Shown in pieces: positions 45,771 to 58,126 of a stretch of 64,000 bases of DNA. The notes beneath the pieces are model-generated. The model saw only the letters and a list, made by a program, of their open reading frames with translations, ran no database searches and was not told where the DNA came from. The first letter of the stretch is position 1. Every line of letters begins with the position of its first letter. The stretch is from Pinus tabuliformis (lineage: Eukaryota > Streptophyta > Pinopsida > Pinales > Pinaceae). The stretch lies in NCBI GenBank assembly GCA_031772625.1, contig CM062819.1, forward strand, positions 1,234,814,955 to 1,234,878,954, given 5' to 3'. Position numbers and translations under genes: made by a program.

Positions 45771-46063
45771 CTACACATGACTATATAAAGATCAATCAAC
45801 CATTCCATACATAATAATTTTAATGGGTTCTGCCTAAATCAATGAATTGAATGAAAGGCCAGGGAAATGAAAGTTGAAAATTAAAACTGAAAGTTAAAAT
45901 ACCTTGCTAACTTGTGCTACACATGACTATATAAAGATCAATCAACCATTCCATATATAATAATTTTAATCGGTTCCGCCTAAATCAATGAACTGAATGA
46001 AAGGTCAGGGAAATGAAAGTTCAAAACTATAACTGAGAGTTAAAAAACCTTGCGAACTTGTGC
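45771..46063 (-). repeat. 146-bp tandem pair in intron 1 of the oxygenase pseudogene
   Basis: ctacacatgactatataaagatc...gaacttgtg occurs at 45771 and 45917. The duplicated end includes the region next to the splice site, and the second copy overlaps the end of exon 1 (gaacttgtgctacac). Confidence 0.9.
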
Positions 46064-46141
46064 TACACTGGCAATAAGGTTGGGATTGGAAAAATCAATG
46101 CAGGCAAGATTCACAGGCTCAGAATAATCTACCTCAGTCAT

Positions 46142-47089
46142 TGTTAATTCTGTCTTTTGTCATTTATTTCTTCTAAATCTCCGAGATCTTCAAAATATGC
46201 GTGTTCATGGATACCAATACATAGCTATTTCTCCTCTACTATCAATGAATGTGAAAAGAAATCTCTATTATCAACGAATGCGAACATAAACCTCATATCA
46301 TTACTGCTAACTCTATCAGTGCTACCATTATCACTGATGGCATGGGAATGGATGAACAACCTCCATTACGTCCCATTGCACTTTCTTGAGTGTTGTCAGA
46401 ATCTCCTGCAGACTTTAAAGTGTTACATCAGTGAAAAAATTGGAATTTTTAAAAATGTCCTACGAACACGCAACCTTTCATTGGGCATTTTATAATATTA
46501 TTTTATTTTTTGGTAAAACTTCTAAAAATCAAAATTTAAATTTCTTTTCACTAGTAAATTTTGTTGAGCACTTCTCTGACCTGGCAGAAAGCTTCGGAAG
46601 TGCTGTGATGTGTTCAAATTTGAACACTGTTCTCGACCTGTTGGGTGAAAAGGATTATGGTGTTTCAGAGATCTTTGTCATACATGAATTTAAGTTTATA
46701 TATATATATATATCTTGTTGTGTTTCAAGTTTTATTATATATATAATACATAACTTCTTGCGTTTCTTATACGATGATGACAGATAACTGCGAGGGAGTA
46801 AAATAGTATAACCATTATGAGCAACCCCACAAGAAGTCATTAATTTACTGATGCGAAGGAGTAAAATAGGATGGCGAGGGCGTAAAATAGTATATCCATC
46901 CATACCATAATATTCATACTTGAAAAAATTATAAAACAAATTTCATTGTGTTGATCGATTCCAATGGCAGAAGTAGAGACAATGGTCAAAATAAATCCGA
47001 AACTTACATTTAGAAAACAAAACATTATATAATTGTTTGATGATTATGTTAGTTGACCTTCTGGTAATTACATTGTTTTTCAGTATACG
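46142..47089. other. No gene recognised
   Basis: Would be the 5' flank of the oxygenase pseudogene. It contains TA runs near 46697 and 46735 and short repeats of taaaatagtata (46800, 46887). No promoter is convincing. Confidence 0.45.
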
Positions 47090-47199
47090 GTTATCCACTA
47101 TGACTGTGAGTAACCTTTAAGACAAATAAATTATTTTTAATATGGTTATATTTTTGTGCGATGTACACACTTGTGTGAAAATTTTTATAAAACAATTTT
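47090..47199 (+). repeat. 110-bp direct repeat, left copy
   Basis: gttatccactatgactgtgagtaacc ... atgtacacacttgtgtgaaaa ... aaaacaatttt. Nearly identical to 48550-48659. Confidence 0.95.
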
Positions 47200-47516
47200 T
47201 ATAATTTTTGTGCGATGTCGATCCGGATCGCACGTGGAGGGGAGGAAGTATTCGCGGCGTTGAGCTGCCTTTTGGGCCCGCGATCCATATTCCTGTGACG
47301 TGGAGTTGCTTTAGGCAAAGATGGATTGACAAGCAGACTGTTCATAGTTGCCAGGGTGGCAGATGACCACGCGTTCTCCGCATTGACGGTGGCATTGATG
47401 AGGTCCTCTAATGCAATGGAGCCGTATGCTTCCTCCATGCACCGCCAAAAGGGGCACAACCGAGGAGGAAGTACAAAGGAGAAGAAAAAAATGGACAAAG
47501 TCGAAGGTTCTGACAA
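47200..47516 (-). CDS. Hypothetical small ORF, possible last exon
   Basis: The minus-strand frame contains MEEAYGSIALEDLINATV, then NAENAWSSATLATMN and an end rich in Pro/Arg, closing just at the direct repeat. GC content is higher than the flanks. The stop lies inside or at the edge of the repeat, so the true C-terminus may be lost. It may belong with the first exon at 48096-48136. No family is recognised. Confidence 0.3.
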
Positions 47517-48095
47517 GGCTCAACCACCAATCACTTCCAGCGTATGGAAGGAATAAATGTTCCAGCAAGTGAAATAGAGGAAAAGGACAGAGGAACGGTC
47601 TTCGATTGTACGAAGGACAATTCGAAATCCTGAAACGGATCTATCAGACAAAGGGTAGCTACAGAGAGTAATGCCTAGATGCATGCAGGTACCGGAAAAA
47701 TGAAAAACGGCTAGAGAAACAATCGGAAAAATTTTCAGGGGACCCTAGTTCGATTCGCTCCAAGGGAGCTTGCAGAGGATGAGCAGAGGACTAAGACTGT
47801 GGAGAGCAGAAATTACTGAGGCTGTTCATCACAAAGGATGCAACAACAGTAGACTTTTACAATACACCACCAATAACCAATTTTAAAGCGGACATCACTG
47901 CAGGGCTTGTAAATTATGAAGTGGTTCCGAAGCTTGCAGAGGAAAGATTTTAACATCCTTCTGGCAAGATGGGAGGGAACTAGAGTCTATGTATACCCGC
48001 AAACACCATACGAAAGCACATACTATTGAGGAAGTTGTAAAACCTGCTAAAGACAGAAATATGAAAATGCAAGCAAGCGTTTTGTAGAGACTTAC

Positions 48096-48136
48096 CTGGA
48101 GCAAAAACCCATATGCACGAACCGCACGTCCGCCAT
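48096..48136 (-). CDS. Probable first coding exon of an unknown plant gene
   Basis: ATGGCGGAC in good plant start context begins at 48136, and the exon ends CCAG|GTAAGT at 48096, a perfect donor. It codes MADVRFVHMGFCS and one more base pair. A TATA box (tataaatcc, complement of 48216-48224) lies about 80 bp upstream. Promoter, leader, start and donor occur in the right order inside the segment bracketed by the 110-bp repeats, so a gene 5' end was probably captured. The following exons are not certain. Confidence 0.45.
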
Positions 48137-48215
48137 GAACCAGGGAAACCGTTGAGCAGGAAGGCCAGAGGAATGGAAAAGCAGGGAAAAGACGGATGAA
48201 GTCTGGCTTAGGCGA

Positions 48216-48224
48216 GGATTTATA
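48216..48224 (-). promoter_or_regulatory. TATA box of the captured promoter
   Basis: tataaatcc on the minus strand, about 80 bp from the ATG at 48136, followed by a C/T-rich leader. Confidence 0.45.
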
Positions 48225-48549
48225 GCATTTAAACGAGAGAAGGCTGCTTATGAATTCAGGGAAGGAACTGCAGGTGGCCCAGTTCGGTGCGAGAGCAGAG
48301 GCACAAAGTTAGATTTGCTATGGCGACGTTCATTATTCTGAGGGCAAAAACCTGCATGTGAGGGTGGCGGAGTCTTCTTGTAGGCTGAACGTCAAATGCG
48401 CATGGGCGCCAAGTGGTCGGTGACGGTCGCTACTTGCAGAGCATGGATTGGTTGTTGGCGCGACAGGAAGGATCCATGGAAGACGATGCGTAGCATTCCG
48501 GTTTCGCTCCAGCGCTCCGCAAGCTCTCCTCCCAGAGTTTTTTCATCCA

Positions 48550-48659
48550 GTTATCCACTATGACTGTGAGTAACCTTTAAGACAAATAAATTATTTTTAA
48601 TATGGTTATATTTTTGTGTGATGTACACACTTGTGTGAAAAATTTTATAAAACAATTTT
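48550..48659 (+). repeat. 110-bp direct repeat, right copy
   Basis: Partner of 47090-47199. The following tgtgttgaccattccagtggca also resembles 46948-46968, upstream of the left copy. Confidence 0.95.
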
Positions 48660-49104
48660 AACTGTGTTGACCATTCCAGTGGCATAAGAAATTTAAAACT
48701 CACCTTCAACATCCAACCTTAAATATTTCAGCACTCATTTAAACTTCGTCAAACCTTTGATCCCAAAGTTCCACATTTCAACACTCATTTAAACTCCGTC
48801 AAACCTTTCATCCCAAATTTCCATGGACTTGCTTGGTAGCTCTGTGAAAAAATAAATGATTTGTACTCGAAACTGACCGACATGGCATTCTTCACTAGTG
48901 TTAGAAGTGTCCCCATTAAAAGAACAATATTTATGAAATAAGTTTCTAACCAAAAATAATAATACATAATGTGTATGAACTACGTAAATGTTCAAAAATT
49001 ACATTCAATATCATCATAACAAATTAAAATTTGGATAATTTCACCAAAAGAGGTAATTGTTAAAACACAATACCATTAAAAACATAAACATAAAAGAAAA
49101 AACT
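48660..49104. other. 3' flank of the hAT element
   Basis: AT-rich, with a 41-bp tandem motif (ttcaacactcatttaaactccgtcaaaccttt and variants) at about 48728 and 48778. No terminal inverted repeat is recognised. Confidence 0.5.
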
Positions 49105-51367
49105 TTAAATATTTAAGATTCTTCTTTCTTTAACATCTTTCCAGACGCCATACACTCTATCCCATTCCACCATTGATGAATCAAGCCCAGTTAGGGACAC
49201 TCTCATCAAGCCATCCAATGCAGTTAATGAAATTTTTGTTCTTCGGACATACTTTATTATGTTTTGTCTTGAGAATTCTCTCCCACATGCGACTGTATTT
49301 GCAAGAATAGTAAGTATTTTCTGCCATAACTTTGACATGTTAGAAATTTTGTAAGCAACTCTTTAACATAAAAAATACTCCAAGCATCTTTCATGGATTA
49401 TCCCTCACAGTTAACGCGAAGAGTGTCAAAAAATGGATGCAACTCTTTCAAACAAGCTTCAAAATCAAATGTTGTTTTGTTTTCTTCACTTTCACAATAA
49501 GAATGTTGTAAGTGTTGAAAAAGATTTTCAATCCAACGTTTTGAATTTCATTCTCTGCCATGAACATCCTCTAAATAATGGCAAGGGCTAAACAACCTTG
49601 CTGAGTTGAAAAATTCAAGATCAGGGAATCTTCCATTCAAACTCTCTACAAGAGCTTGAACATAATCTTTTTCAAGTTGTTTGCAACTCTCTATTGAACC
49701 TTCAATACAAGGTTTCCATGATTGTTTTTGTATATCAACACAATCACCATATGCATGTGGAATTGCTACAAATCGTAATTCATGCCTGTGAAAAAGCCCC
49801 TCCTTATCACAAATTTCTAGAAAGCCAAATTTAGAGGCATCTAAAAATTTAGATAAATAACATGTGCCATCTACAAATGTGTCACTTCTTAAAAACCACC
49901 TTTTTAAAGTGTTTACAGTGACATATATGGCTTCCCCTAAAGAGGTGACATCATTGTACTATTCTTGGAATTGCTTGTTCAACTTGTTTAATTCAGACAT
50001 TATATCTACAAGCATATGTAAACACAATTGTACTGAAAAGATCTTTGCCTTATCATACCATGAGTCTTTTCTTTCATTTTTCCACAATGTTAATATGGGA
50101 CGCATAAGTACAACAAGTATTTCAATGACCTATCCCCTTCAAAGCCATCTAACTCCATGGATTTGAAGAGTTTAAATATTTTCAAGTTGCATAAGTTCCT
50201 ACAGAGAAATAAGTTGACTATTTATTTTTGTAGAATTTTGCACCCAAGAATATACCTTATTTGCTAATTTCTCAAGAAACAATAATTTAGGTATTATTTT
50301 TGAAGCATCTAACGCAAATAAATCTTCACGATGAGCAATGCATTGAACACCTTTAAGATTAGATACATATTTCTTCAAGAAAATAATACGACCATTTTCA
50401 TTACCAACCATTGAAGAAGCACCATCTGTGGAAACTCCTATCAATCTTTCTTTTGAAAGACCCCTTGATTCCATTAAATGTTTGATTGCATCATAAGTTG
50501 TTTTCCCTCTTCCATCAAAAACATTTATGAGCTTTAAAAAATGTGAAATTGGAGGCCCCAATCCTTTTGAGTTTAAAAACATGGCATAAACCACCAAATA
50601 TTTCTTTAAGCTACGATATGTACTTTCATCTAGCATCAATGAAAAGAAAGGGCTATCTAGCATTTTTGAACTTTGTAGCTCTTCAAGATATTGGGATATG
50701 GAAAAAAGGAATTCTTTTGCAGCCATGTGATTTGTGTAGGATGTAAAATATTTATTCTTTGGCATATTTGGTGTTTGTAAAGACATTGCAAACAAACGAA
50801 GAGATTCATATTTTGAGAGCGGTAGATCCTCTTGTACCATCCGATACACTAATTTCATAGTAGTGACGACTCTTTCTTTGTTCCTATCATCAATGCATGC
50901 AACATGTTCTGTAATAGGCTTCACTTTCTTCTCATTTCCACATATCCACTTTGCTTGTGAAAGTTTATGGATGCTTGAACTAGCATGAACATCTATAAAA
51001 TTATTTTGCAAGGTAGAGAAACTAGTGCCAATTGCCCATGGCCCCGCTGCCTTATGTGTTTCACATTGTATGCATTTCATAACTATTTTTCCTTCACACT
51101 TTGCCTCTCTCAACCACTTATACTTAATTTTCCATTGCTCACAGAACTCTCTTTTTACTTTTTTCTTTTCATTTGGGTGCTACTCCCCTTGACATTCTTC
51201 ATCACATTCTTCATTATGTCCCAATATATCAAATTCTTTGTTATGCCCCTAGATATATAAATCTTCATTCTGATCAAAATTACAATCACAAGGAGATGAA
51301 ACTTGAGATGTAGTAGACCATCCAAAAAACTTTTTGATAGAAAGCTGATTCCCTTTTTTTAAGACAT
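49105..51367 (-). pseudogene. hAT-family transposase, broken
   Basis: Cut-and-paste DNA transposase of the hAT superfamily (ZMYM/KIAA1586-like type). About 754 codons in essentially one frame. It begins near MS-stop-KKGNQLSIKKFFGW at 51367, with a zinc-finger region (CIQCETHKAAGPWA ... QNNFIDVHASSSIH). The catalytic core has LMLDEST (first Asp) and GVSTDGASSMVG (second Asp). The hAT dimerisation end carries LANTVACGREFSRQN and RRTKISLTALDGLMRV, where relatives have ACERGFS. Stops occur at codon 3, near 51251, 51181 and 50199, and a few follow, so it is inactive. The longest clean part is 51113-50199 (304 codons). Terminal inverted repeats and an 8-bp target duplication were not found by eye. 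Confidence 0.85.
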
Positions 51368-51945
51368 TTTTTGATATATAATACCTATATAATAAAAATA
51401 AATTAATTAAATATATATGAATTTCAATTCATCAGTTAAAAGTATATTAAAAAATTATATCTTGCACAAACTTACTAAATTACCAAAAAAATATATCATA
51501 GAAAATGGGTGTTAATCTCATGGTTTTTAAAATATGTTTGAATTTCAAAATTAACAAATAGATAAAACCTTTCAAAATTGTGGCAAAATTAAAATAGGTA
51601 AAATAAATAAAGTAATTTTAAATACAAAAAATAAGTTAAAACATTTGAACAATGATTTCCCAAAATTGAAAATTATTTTTTCAAAATTAATCTTTAATAT
51701 AAAACTTAAAAAAAAAACAATGATTTATCAAATTGAAAATTATATTTTCAAAAGTAATCTTAAACACATAAGTGAAAGATGTCTTCACATGGTTTTGTAA
51801 AAAGATATACAATTTTCTCTTAATTTAGATTTTTATAAATTAAATCTTATTAATATTTTAAATTTATATTTAATTTTTAAATTAATGTGTTAATAATTAA
51901 CGTAATGAGTAAGTAAATTCAATTAATTATTTTATTTATAAAATT

Positions 51946-52006
<61 letters not shown>

Positions 52007-52649
52007 CATTTTTAAAATAAATTTAGTAATGAAAATAAAAGTTCTATTAATGAATATAATCATATACTTTTGTTTTTAAAAAATTCAGATATTGGTATTA
52101 TTTTCAAAAAGATGAGGGAGCAAACTCCCATTACAAAATTTCCGAACCTAGCTAGGGAGAGGAAGAAAGCGAGAGACTTGCTCCACCAAAATCAACTACT
52201 ATCCTATTATCATAGATTTTGAATTTCCCTACTACATCTTGCTTGTAAATTCTTACAAACCACTGTAATAAAAACTTACATTTACATTTCATAATAAAAA
52301 CTATCACTTAGATAAGGGACAACTAAAGTTGGTGCTGAGACAAATTGTACAACAACAAGAAAATTCTAAAACAAACTGAGAGCAGGGACCATCTACTATT
52401 GATTCACTGTAGTCTCATCTTTGTCTTTATTCCTGCTACTTTGATCCACCGTGATTGAGTTTTCTCTAGTTTTGTTGGTGGTGATTTCTCAGAGGAAAGT
52501 TACAAAGTTTTCAAGAGGAGAGCATCTATTTTTCAAAGTCTAAATTTTGAACGCCGATCATTGAGACAATTCATAAGATATGTGTTCTCTGTTCTTGTTT
52601 GACAACGAATCTTCATGATTGTCTTCCTTAATAGATTATTACAAATTTG
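51368..52649. other. AT-rich non-coding with a TA microsatellite
   Basis: Contains (TA)n at 51951-52002. From 52080 it is less AT-rich but has no recognisable protein. Confidence 0.6.
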
Positions 52650-53322
52650 TTTGCTTTTCAATGAATGCAAGAGTCATTTTTGGAAGAGCGCTCTAGAGGA
52701 TCCATTTGTGCAATGAGGTAATGAAGAACCTTTGTCGGCGGACAACAGAAAGTGGAAGTGGAAGACTTTGGTTTAGTTAGAAGAAGATGCAAAAGACAAC
52801 ACAAAGGGTTGCTCTGAAACATAGAAGGCAAGCAAGACACAAGAATACCAAACACATGGGTCGCTTCCCAGTCCCGAATAGAAAAAGGAGCAGAAAGGAT
52901 CAACAGGAGAGCGCTCTACAACTCAAGGAGAGGAGGTTGAAATAGAGATGGGAGGAACTGAGAGAAGAGAAGGGATATAAAAGGAGGAGAGTAGGTATCT
53001 TTGGAAAATCGAGGAGCATGTAGGATAACATCACGAGTAGAATGAGAGACAAAAATTCAAAAAATGGCCTGGGCCAAAGCAGAGAGGACATTGTGGATTT
53101 TGAGAGGATTACACTTATGACAGAGAGGACATGGAGCTCAGATTTGTGAGAGAGCATCCCTTTCCCACGACGTGGCAACTGGGTTATTGACTTCGACTTA
53201 GAAAAAGGGATAAGATTGCTCAAAGGATTAAAAAAGATATACGAACCTGAATAATGCATCTCTAGGAGGATTATCCCCTCATCTATGCTCACATGAAATT
53301 CAGTGGAGGAGAATTCGCTGAT

Positions 53323-56300
53323 TTATGGAATATCTTTGTAATGAATTTCATCATTGATATTGAATTCTCCCAAAGGTAGTGCGCACACATTGTTTGCGTG
53401 TTTATCAACAACCTTGTTATGCTCTCTTAAAATATGAAAATAAGAGATGTTCTGCAATTTTTTTCGTTGATGTTGAATACAAGAAGCAATCTGGCTGAGT
53501 TCAACATTTTTTGGATTTGTATTAGAAACCATTTGTTGGATTACTATTGAGGAATCCCCAATAATGAATGGATTCATATAGTCTCTTTTGTTTAGAATTT
53601 TGGATCCCAGGAGAAACCCGTATGCTTCTGATTTATTGTTTGTTTCTATACCCAATCCCCATTCAAAGGAGATTGAACTTGCATTTCCTTGTTCAAGAAT
53701 ATAACCACCTGCTCTTGCTTTTCTTGGATTATATTTTGAAGCTCCATCGAAGAAAAGACATGGATGCTTCAAAGAATTTATCCACATTAGAAAGTCCTTT
53801 TCTTTCAATCTAATTTTCTAGTCTTTTGGCTTGCTAAAAGTAGGATGAGGATAGTTCCTAACTTGAGGTTTATCTAGGATCAACTTGATCCATGCCTTCT
53901 CTTCATGCTCGAGAATTCTCAGATCCAAATTCTTTTCTCCTTTAGCATGAATAAATTCTGAAGCGAGCCCCCAAGCTTTGGCTAGAATTTTCCTAATTTC
54001 AGGCTTTTTGTCTTAAAAGATTTTCTTATTACATGCAAGCCATATTTTCCAACAAAGGAAAGAACGGAGACAACTCCAAAATATTTTAATCAAATTTTTA
54101 TTCTTAAAATAATACAGATAGGATGCTTTCCAATTATCACAGAATTTCGAGAGAGAGAGAGATTGAAATTGATGTTGGCCTCTATCGAATGAATAAGCTT
54201 CAACCTATAGTCTTTAGAAAAGTTACAAGTTAAAAAAATATGTTGGATTGTTTCTTCATTTTTACAGCACAACAGGCATCTAGAAGGCCCATGAATACCT
54301 TTTTTCTGAGATTGTAGGCTATAAGATTCTTGCCTTCGAGCATTGTCCACACAAAGAATTTGATTTTTGGTAAGCTTTCTATTTTCCACACAGATTTCCA
54401 TTGAGGCCAAAATTGCAGACCAAGGTTTTCTTGGAGCTTCACATACCCTGACTTAACTGTATAAACCCCTCCAGTTGGGTTCCATTTGAAGTTATATTGG
54501 GTTCGAAGACTTATTGGCGCTACTCCCTTAAGGTTTGTGGTGATAAATTTCGATTGATTGTTTAAGGTCGAAAGGGAAAGCTGGGGGAAGCCAACCATCC
54601 CATGAATTATCTTCATGATTCCAGCAAGAAATTTGATCAAGAGTATTTATTCCTTTATTTTACATCCAAGTCTTAAGAGGGTGGATTTCTTGAAAGTCTG
54701 AAAGAGGGGGAGATCCTATGATTCCATCTCTCCACAAATTGATATCTTTTCCTCCTCCTAGAACTCTAGAAGTATAATCCTTTATTAATGGAAGAGCTTT
54801 CCTGATAAGCTTGCAAATGTGCGAACAAGGCTTGATAGAGATTTTTGAAACTAGAAGTCGTTGACGAGAAGAGATCAAGTGTTTTGCTTCAAGAACTTGT
54901 TTCCACTAAGATGGATATCTTGTTATGGATCTCCACAATATTTTTTCTCTAAGAGATATATTCATCAACCTCAGGAGTTGAATGGAGATGCCACCATTCT
55001 CATATGGTGCTGTCACTTGTTTCTAGTTTATTAGACTAATTGTTTTTACTCAACTTTACCTCGTTTCCAAATGAATTTTATTATAATAAGTTTGATTTGC
55101 TCTTGAATTCCTATAGGAGCTTGAATAATTGCAAATTGGTAAAGAGGGAGGGTTGATAAGACTGCTTTAATCAAGATGACTCTTCTGACTAGATTGAGCC
55201 ATTGCATTCCCCAGTTTTGATTTTTTTTTTTTTTTTTTTTTCATTTTGCCAATGGAAACTGTCCATATCTCTGCCTTCACATTTTATTTGAAGATTGGAA
55301 GTCCCAAATACTTGAAATGACCCAAATTTTCCTTAAAGGGGATGTCAAATATTTGTGAAATGCATTCAAAGATTCTTGCTGAAGTATTCCAACCATAGAT
55401 GCAACATTTATCATTATTTAGATCGTGGCCTGAGACTTCCATAAATATGTCCAAGATTTTTTAAATTCTTCTCGAAACTATACATGAGGCCCCACCTAAA
55501 AAAAGGGTGTCATCCGCAAATTGTGAGTGATTGATGCTTTTGAGACCCCTACTGTAATATATGCCTGTTATGGTGCCATTCTTCTTGCTATGTTCTAAGC
55601 TTCTACTTAAAGAATCTTCCATGATAATAAAGAGAAAAGGAGAGAGAGGGCATCCTTGTCTTATACCTCTTGAACTTTGGAAAAATTCCCCTGGTCTTCC
55701 ATTCACAAGACGGGCTATCCAAGGTCCCTTTATACAAGATGTGATGTGACCGATGAAGTCAAAAGAGAACCCAAAATTTTGGAGAACAACAGTAAGGAAA
55801 GAATGAGAGACTCGATCAAAGGCATTGGCCATGTCTAATTTTAAGATGAAGGCTTTTTCATTTCTAGACATGCTGCATCGAATGGCTTCTTGAACCAACG
55901 TAATGTTATCCATGCGTTTCTTATTGGGAACAAAGGCTCCTTGGTTTTTGGAAATCATATTAGGGAGGAGGGGTTTAAGCCTATTGGCCAGAATTTTGGA
56001 GATGATTTTATAAGAGGAATTTCAAAGGGATATGGGCCTGAAACGGTTAAAAGAGGAAGGCTTGGATTTTTTGGGGATGAGGGTGAGATAAGTGGAGTTG
56101 GTGTTTCCATTTAGTTTCTTTTTTTTTGAAAATGCAACAGATCATCTTTAACATGTCCTTTTTAATGAGCTGCCAAAAGTAGTGATAGAAGGAGATGGAG
56201 AAACCATCAGGCCCCAAAGATTTATCCAGATGTAGACTTCAAATAACTTGCTGACTTTCATCTTCATCCACTTCTTTTGTTAGAACACCATTTGTCTTTT

Positions 56301-57596
56301 CTGTGATTAGTTTAGGAATGTGCCTTAAGAAGTCTTCATAATTTTGTTCCTCTTGATCTGTAGAAAGCAATCTCTTGAAATGCTGATATCTTTCTCTTTT
56401 TATTTCTTCTTGGCCCTTTATATCAACACCCCCTTCTCAAATGATTGACTCAATGCGATTTTTGAGAAATCTCATTTTGGCGGTGTTGTGGAAAAAGACG
56501 GTATTTTTGTTGCTGAAATGTATCCACAAGTAGCTTGATTTTATTCTCCATGTCACTTCCTCATTTCTATTATTCTTGTAAATTTCCAATGATTTTTTTT
56601 TTTTTTTCTCTTAGCTGATCCTCCCTTGTTACTCCACCTTCCTCAATAATTTTCTGATCTTTTTCTAACTTCTTTTTGCATTTCTTCTTTCCTTTTTTGA
56701 GGTTCTTTGTAATGTAATCAAAACCAATACTTAAGTGATTTTTTGACATTTTTAAACTTTGATTCCCAAACAAAAATTGGGGAACCATTTATGCTTTGTT
56801 TCCAAGCTCTTGCAACCAAGCTTCTAGCATTTTCAGAGTTTATCCAAAGGGGATTGTAGCAAAAAGGAAGAGGGCCGAAATTTTCACTATCCCCAAATTT
56901 TATGGCTATTGGCTTGTGATCTGAAGCTGCAGATGGGATTATCTTTGAGGTCACTGAATTGAAATATAAAGTGATACTATCATGGATTAAAAATCTATCC
57001 AATCGTTCCTTTATATTTCCTGGTCCTAACCTTTTATTACTCCAGGTGTACTTCCCATTTCTGGGCTGAATATCTATTAAATTGTTTACTTCCATGATGA
57101 GTTCTAAATTGTCTCTGAAGGGGTTTGTTTGAAAGTTACCACCGCATTTTTCATTAGTGTTCATAATCAGATTGAGATCTCCACATATAATGTATTTTTT
57201 TCCATTTTCCTACTCCATGCATCCAACCAAATAATTCCAACACATTTCCTTTTCCCTAAAATGAGAAGCTGCATAAATATTAAAAAGATAGATTTGATAA
57301 TTTGCAAGTTTGTTTCTAAATTCTGTTTTAATCCAGTGCACTTCTTTTTGCTGATATGTTAGCTCCCATGTGGAGAGATTCCACAATGTACATATTCCTC
57401 CTAAAGCACCAGATGCATTTGTTGTTGTTCCTGCAAAATTATTTATTCTTTTGATTATTTGGGTCATCTCTTGTTCCAAGGATTTGGTCTCCTGTAATAA
57501 AAATAAGTTAGGGGATTCCAAATTGATAAGGTCTTTTTCCATATTGACCTTCCATAAGTGCCTGAGGCCTCTACAATTCCAGGAGACCAGATTCAT
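53323..57596 (-). pseudogene. LINE C ORF2: endonuclease, reverse transcriptase, zinc ribbon, RNase H
   Basis: Starts MNLVSWNCRGLRHLWK at 57596. Endonuclease motifs are LQETKS, ICGDLNLIMN, YTWSNKR, RLDRFLIHD and ASDHKPI. Reverse transcriptase: KSLGPDGFSISFY, LIPKKSKPSSFNRFRPISL, KLDMANAFDRVSH, RGIRQGCPLSPFLFI and the catalytic QFADDTLFLG. A decayed zinc region (54640-54090) has a CLLCCKNEET-x-HIFLTC pattern. RNase H (53808-53323): FFDGASKYNP, NKSEAYGF, IGDSSIVIQQ, REHNKVVDKHAN, with all acidic residues kept. About ten stops and several frame changes are scattered, fewest in the RT (55958-55461) and the endonuclease. The overall length, about 1420 codons, is normal for the family. Confidence 0.9.
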
Positions 57597-57602
57597 TATT
57601 TA

Positions 57603-58028
57603 CTAATTGAAGGAGCGAAGAGGCCCTTTCCTCTCACATTCTGATTTGTTTTTTCTTTGTTTCCAATGATTTTTTTTAATGTATGTTTCAATAGGTTGCT
57701 GCATTCCCAAGGAAATTTCCTTCATTGCAACTTCATCCCTAATATCCTTATTTGTTTTCCGACCATACCTCTTATGACTATCATAGGGGAGGAGGGAATC
57801 TTTTGGTTGGTTTCTAGTCAAAATTCTATTAGGAGGAGGGGGGAGGGGACTAGGGGGGAGCTTGGGAAGAGGGGAGAGGAAGGAGAGGGGGAAGGGGGGA
57901 TGGGACAGGAGGAGCAGAGGGAGAAAGGATCAAGGATTCGATAGGGAGAGGGGGGAGGAGGAACATTTCAAGAGGGAGGGGCAACAAAGGAGGGAGCAGA
58001 AGGCTTTGAAGGCTTATATATATCTATA

Positions 58029-58126
<98 letters not shown>

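Larger units (their letters stand above)
45347..46141 (-). pseudogene. 2-oxoglutarate/Fe(II) oxygenase, N-terminal exons, broken
   Basis: These enzymes oxidise small molecules using 2-oxoglutarate and Fe(II). Exon 1 (46141-46049, 31 codons, phase 0) starts MTEVDYSEPVNLACIDFSNP and ends at AG|gt. Exon 2 begins at 45770 after tgtgtag and reads FFYIIHHVIDEDFLD-stop-VFEQ, FSLPEEETMKLLWNENHQGY, TPYQAE. This matches the family order 'GFFYVVNHGI... FF.LP.EEKMKL... N..RGYTP'. A probable third exon (45429-45347) has ttttccag and CAACAG|gtatgc borders and reads GDWNGSYEVFEAS. Defects are a TAA after FLD, a 31-bp duplication in exon 2 and a 146-bp duplication in intron 1. The Fe-binding HxD...H and the rest of the roughly 320-residue protein are missing. 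Confidence 0.75.

Noticed and set aside
52658..53292. Frames of 130 and 81 codons after the LINE C RNase H
   Set aside because: No domain recognised; Leu/Ser-rich composition expected from C/T-rich 3' untranslated sequence.
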